Positions 61,728 through 64,000 of a DNA stretch of 64,000 nt are shown piece by piece. The stretch spans positions 20,338-84,337 of the forward strand of contig JAFAMW010000013.1 in assembly GCA_019232985.1 (NCBI GenBank), written 5' to 3'. The position numbers and the translations under genes are program-made. Every line of letters begins with the position of its first letter. Within the stretch, counting starts at the first letter, position 1. The notes under the pieces are model-generated. The model was not told where the DNA came from. It searched no databases and saw only the letters and a list, made by a program, of their open reading frames with translations. This DNA is from Roseateles sp. (GTDB taxonomy: Bacteria; Pseudomonadota; Gammaproteobacteria; Burkholderiales; Burkholderiaceae).

Positions 61728-62234
61728 TCAGTGGAAACGCAACTCTGCCAGCTTCCAGCCGGTCAGGCCATCGCGTTCGAAGACGAACTCGACCGGCGCG
61801 TCGTCGGCGCCGCGCTTGAGCGCGTAGACGAAGCGGTCGAAGCTCTCGTAGCGGCCCGAGGCGATGACCTCGGGCGGCGGCGGCGCCGAGGCGGCCCCGG
61901 CGCTCGTCACGACGCGGTGGCCTTGCAGCAGCAGCGCGAGATTGTGCGGCGTGACGAGCTCGTCGACCATCGGCCCGAGCAGCGCGCCCGCGACGGCCGC
62001 GCCGAGCTCGCGCGCGTGGGTCGGGCGGTCGTGGCCGTCGCCCGCGAGGCGGCGCAGCAGGTCGAGCTTGACGCTGTCGCGCAGCGAGTCGAAGTCGACC
62101 TGCGCGGCGAGCGCTTCCTCGTCCTGCCGTGCGGCGGCTGCACGCAGCGTGCGCACGGCGAGCCAGGGCGTCGCGAGGAAGGCGACGAGCGCCGCCGCCA
62201 GCGCGAAGCCGGTCACCCAGCGCAGCACTTTCAT
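61728..62234 (-). CDS. DUF2939 family membrane-anchored protein
   Basis: The 168-residue protein has one N-terminal membrane anchor (VTGFALAAALVAFLATPWLAV) followed by a periplasmic part with VDFDSLRDSVKLDLL, matching the DUF2939 pattern. Function unknown. Its start overlaps the stop of trpS by 4 bases, so it is translationally coupled to it, and the DsrE gene follows downstream in the same orientation. Confidence 0.8.
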   Translation of the reverse strand: MKVLRWVTGFALAAALVAFLATPWLAVRTLRAAAARQDEEALAAQVDFDSLRDSVKLDLLRRLAGDGHDRPTHARELGAAVAGALLGPMVDELVTPHNLALLLQGHRVVTSAGAASAPPPPEVIASGRYESFDRFVYALKRGADDAPVEFVFERDGLTGWKLAELRFH

Positions 62235-63529
62235 GGGGCCGCGAGCAGCGCGAGCGCCGCGGCGACCTCGGCCGCGCCGACGCCGTCGGCGCGCGCGCCC
62301 GGCAGCTCGGCGAGCGCGGCGGCGCCCTCGCGCTTGAGGCGCGCGACCCATTGGCCGGCGTCGCGGCCGCTGTCGAAGCCGCGGCTTTGCAGCAGCAGGC
62401 GGCCGTCGGCGCCCTGCAGCTTGAAATAGAACTTGCCGTCGGCCTCCCGGTACTGCTTGAACAGCGGCAGCGCCTGCGCCTTGGCCCCGGCCGCCGGACC
62501 CGCGGCCGGCACGGCCGTGAACGGCGTCAGGCCGACCGCCGCGCGCAGCTCGGCGAGGAAGGCCTGGGCGAGCGCGCGCGCCTTCGCCGCGCCCTGCTGC
62601 AGCGTCGCCTCGATGCGCTCGGGATGCGCCATCAGCGCTTCGTACTTGGCGCGCATCGGCCCGATCTGGCCATCGATCTGGGCGAACAGGCGCTCCTTGG
62701 CCTCGCCCCAGGCGAGGCCCTCGCGCAGCGCCTGGCGGAACGCCGCGCGCTCGGCCGGCGTCGCGAACGCGTCGAAAATCTGCACGAGCGGCTGGCCCTC
62801 GGGGTCCTTGGGCTCGCCGGGCAGGCGCGAGTCGGTCTTGATCCGCGCGATCGCCTCGCGCAGCGCCTTCGCGCCGCCCTCGAACAGCGGCACGACGTTG
62901 TCGTAGCTCTTGCTCATCTTGCGGCCGTCGAGGCCCGGCAGCAGCTCCATCTCGGCCTCGACCTCGGCCTCGGGCAGCACGAAGAACTCGCGGCCCTAGC
63001 CGAACAGGTGGTTGAAGCGCTGGGCGACGTCGCGCGCCATCTCGATGTGCTGGACCTGGTCCTTGCCGACTGGCACGCGGTGGGCGTTGAACATCAGGAT
63101 GTCGGCGGCCATCAGGATCGGGTAGCAGTACAGGCCCATGCTGACGCCGGCGTCAGGATCCTCGCCTTCGGCCGTGTTCGCGTCGACGGCGGCCTTGTAC
63201 GCGTGGGCGCGGTTCATCTGGCCCTTGGAGGTCACGCAGGTCAGCAGCCAGGTCAGCTCGGTGACCTCGGGCACGTCGCTCTGGCGGTAGAACACGACGC
63301 GCTCGGGGTCGAGGCCCGCGGCGAGCCAGGTCGCGGCGATCTCCAGGCGCGAGCGCGCGATGCGCGCGGGGTCGTCGCACTTGATCAGGGCGTGGTAATC
63401 CGCCATGAAATAGAAACTCTGCACGCTGGCGGACCGGCTCGCGGCGATGGCGGGCCTGATCGCACCGACATAATTGCCGAGATGCAAAGTACCCGTGGTG
63501 GTGATGCCGGTCAAAACACGCTGCTGCAT
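62231..63529 (-). pseudogene. trpS: Tryptophanyl-tRNA synthetase interrupted by an in-frame amber codon
   Basis: The frame encodes a class Ic tRNA synthetase with the HIGH-like TLHLGN (residues 14-19), [21 protein letters not shown], the KMSKS signature GRKMSKSYDN (202-211) and a C-terminal extension with FYFKLQGADG, as in other Burkholderiales. At codon 178 (62996-62998) the codon is TAG. It lies between NHLFG and GREFFVLPEA, and the frame is unshifted on both sides. HIGH and KMSKS fall on opposite sides of the stop, so neither half alone would be active. This may be a sequencing error, a real nonsense mutation or read-through; see findings. Confidence 0.85.
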
Positions 63530-63613
63530 GGCAAGGAATGAGGGAAGGGCGATGAAGGCGCTATTGTCGGCGCAAGCGCAGCCCTGGCCGACGCGCACCG
63601 TCGCGGGGGCGCC

Positions 63614-64000
63614 ATGAACCTGCTGCTTTCGATGAGCGCCGGGCTCAACCTGATGTTGGGCGGGGCGCTGCTATGGCTCTGGCGCATGGACCGGCGCTAT
63701 GGCTTCGTGCGCGACTGGGGCACGAGCTGGATGCTGCTCGGCACCGGCCTGCTGATCGGCCCGGTGCTCGGCGACGCGACCCCGCCCGGGGCCTGGCGCG
63801 CGCTGCAGTCGCTCGTCGCGTCGGCCTGCCTGATGGGCTCGATGGTCCTGCTGATCGCCGGCGCGCTCGCCTACCGGCACCGGCGCCTGCCGGTCGGCCT
63901 GGTGCTGCCGATCTGGGTGCTGCTGGTCGTCGTCGTCGCCGTGCTCGGCGCGTTCGACATCCGCAGCGCGATCATCACCGGCTCGCTGCTGCTCGCGACC
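63614..64000 (+). CDS. Multi-pass membrane protein, cut by window end
   Basis: The frame from ATG 63614 stays open to the last base (129 codons visible). It holds four or five hydrophobic helices: [75 protein letters not shown] and the start of a further one. This pattern of short N-terminal helices resembles the membrane input part of some GGDEF signalling proteins, but no catalytic domain is visible. Function unknown. Confidence 0.65.
   Translation, partial: MNLLLSMSAGLNLMLGGALLWLWRMDRRYGFVRDWGTSWMLLGTGLLIGPVLGDATPPGAWRALQSLVASACLMGSMVLLIAGALAYRHRRLPVGLVLPIWVLLVVVVAVLGAFDIRSAIITGSLLLAT

Noticed and set aside
62231..63529. Reassignment of UAG as a sense codon to explain trpS
   Set aside because: UAG ends other intact genes here (for example at 9467, 15312 and 54473), so general reassignment does not fit.

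Overview
The window is very GC-rich and gene-dense. Short intergenic gaps, ATGA/GTGA overlaps, and the gene content (kdsD-kdsC-lptC, an fdsGBA-type formate dehydrogenase, an E. coli-type gshA, a poly-glycine RRM protein, a trpS with a C-terminal extension) all fit a betaproteobacterium of the order Burkholderiales. A hairpin-rich extragenic element at 52653-52730 resembles, from memory, a repeat common in Comamonadaceae and relatives. I saw no tRNA, rRNA, CRISPR, insertion sequence or prophage, and no gene-free stretch over 300 bases.

Layout. 1-2555: end of the KDO/LPS-export operon (kdsD, kdsC, lptC) plus a short-chain dehydrogenase. 2595-14265: housekeeping and metabolic genes, including a glycine-rich RRM protein, MarC, a GMC oxidoreductase, an M17 aminopeptidase, a DTW protein, a secreted M3 peptidase, 3-hydroxybutyrate dehydrogenase and a B12-binding radical SAM protein. 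14368-23198: formate module with a LysR regulator, an OFA-family (oxalate/formate) transporter, fdsG-fdsB-fdsA-fdsD and fdhD, with a LysR-type box and promoter ahead of the transporter. 23224-26053: three exported proteins of unknown role.

26183-40590 is the most unusual part. A peptide-binding protein, a LysR regulator, a VanX/DdpX-type D-Ala-D-Ala dipeptidase, a Tat-exported L,D-carboxypeptidase, a PBP4-type lipoprotein, an ornithine-cyclodeaminase-family enzyme, a TonB-dependent receptor, a second L,D-carboxypeptidase, a penicillin-binding-fold serine hydrolase, a D-amino-acid dehydrogenase and an aromatic aminotransferase lie together. With the peptide ABC transporter at 48690-54473 (divergent binding protein, two permeases, fused double ATPase) they read as a candidate system for taking up and degrading peptidoglycan peptides down to D-alanine and pyruvate. 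The enzyme families are recognised; the joint role is inference.

40644-48417 holds a DUF2332 protein, a Crp/Fnr regulator with a perfect palindrome at its start, a glutathione peroxidase, an SGNH-like protein, and the potassium transporter kup beside a truncated KdpD-like kinase and its regulator. Three 11-bp phased direct repeats precede kup. 54568-58811 encodes two tandem, translationally coupled TPR-GGDEF diguanylate cyclases. The end carries gshA, a class II aldolase, a DsrE protein, a DUF2939 protein, a trpS gene interrupted by an in-frame amber codon, and the start of a membrane protein that runs off the window.
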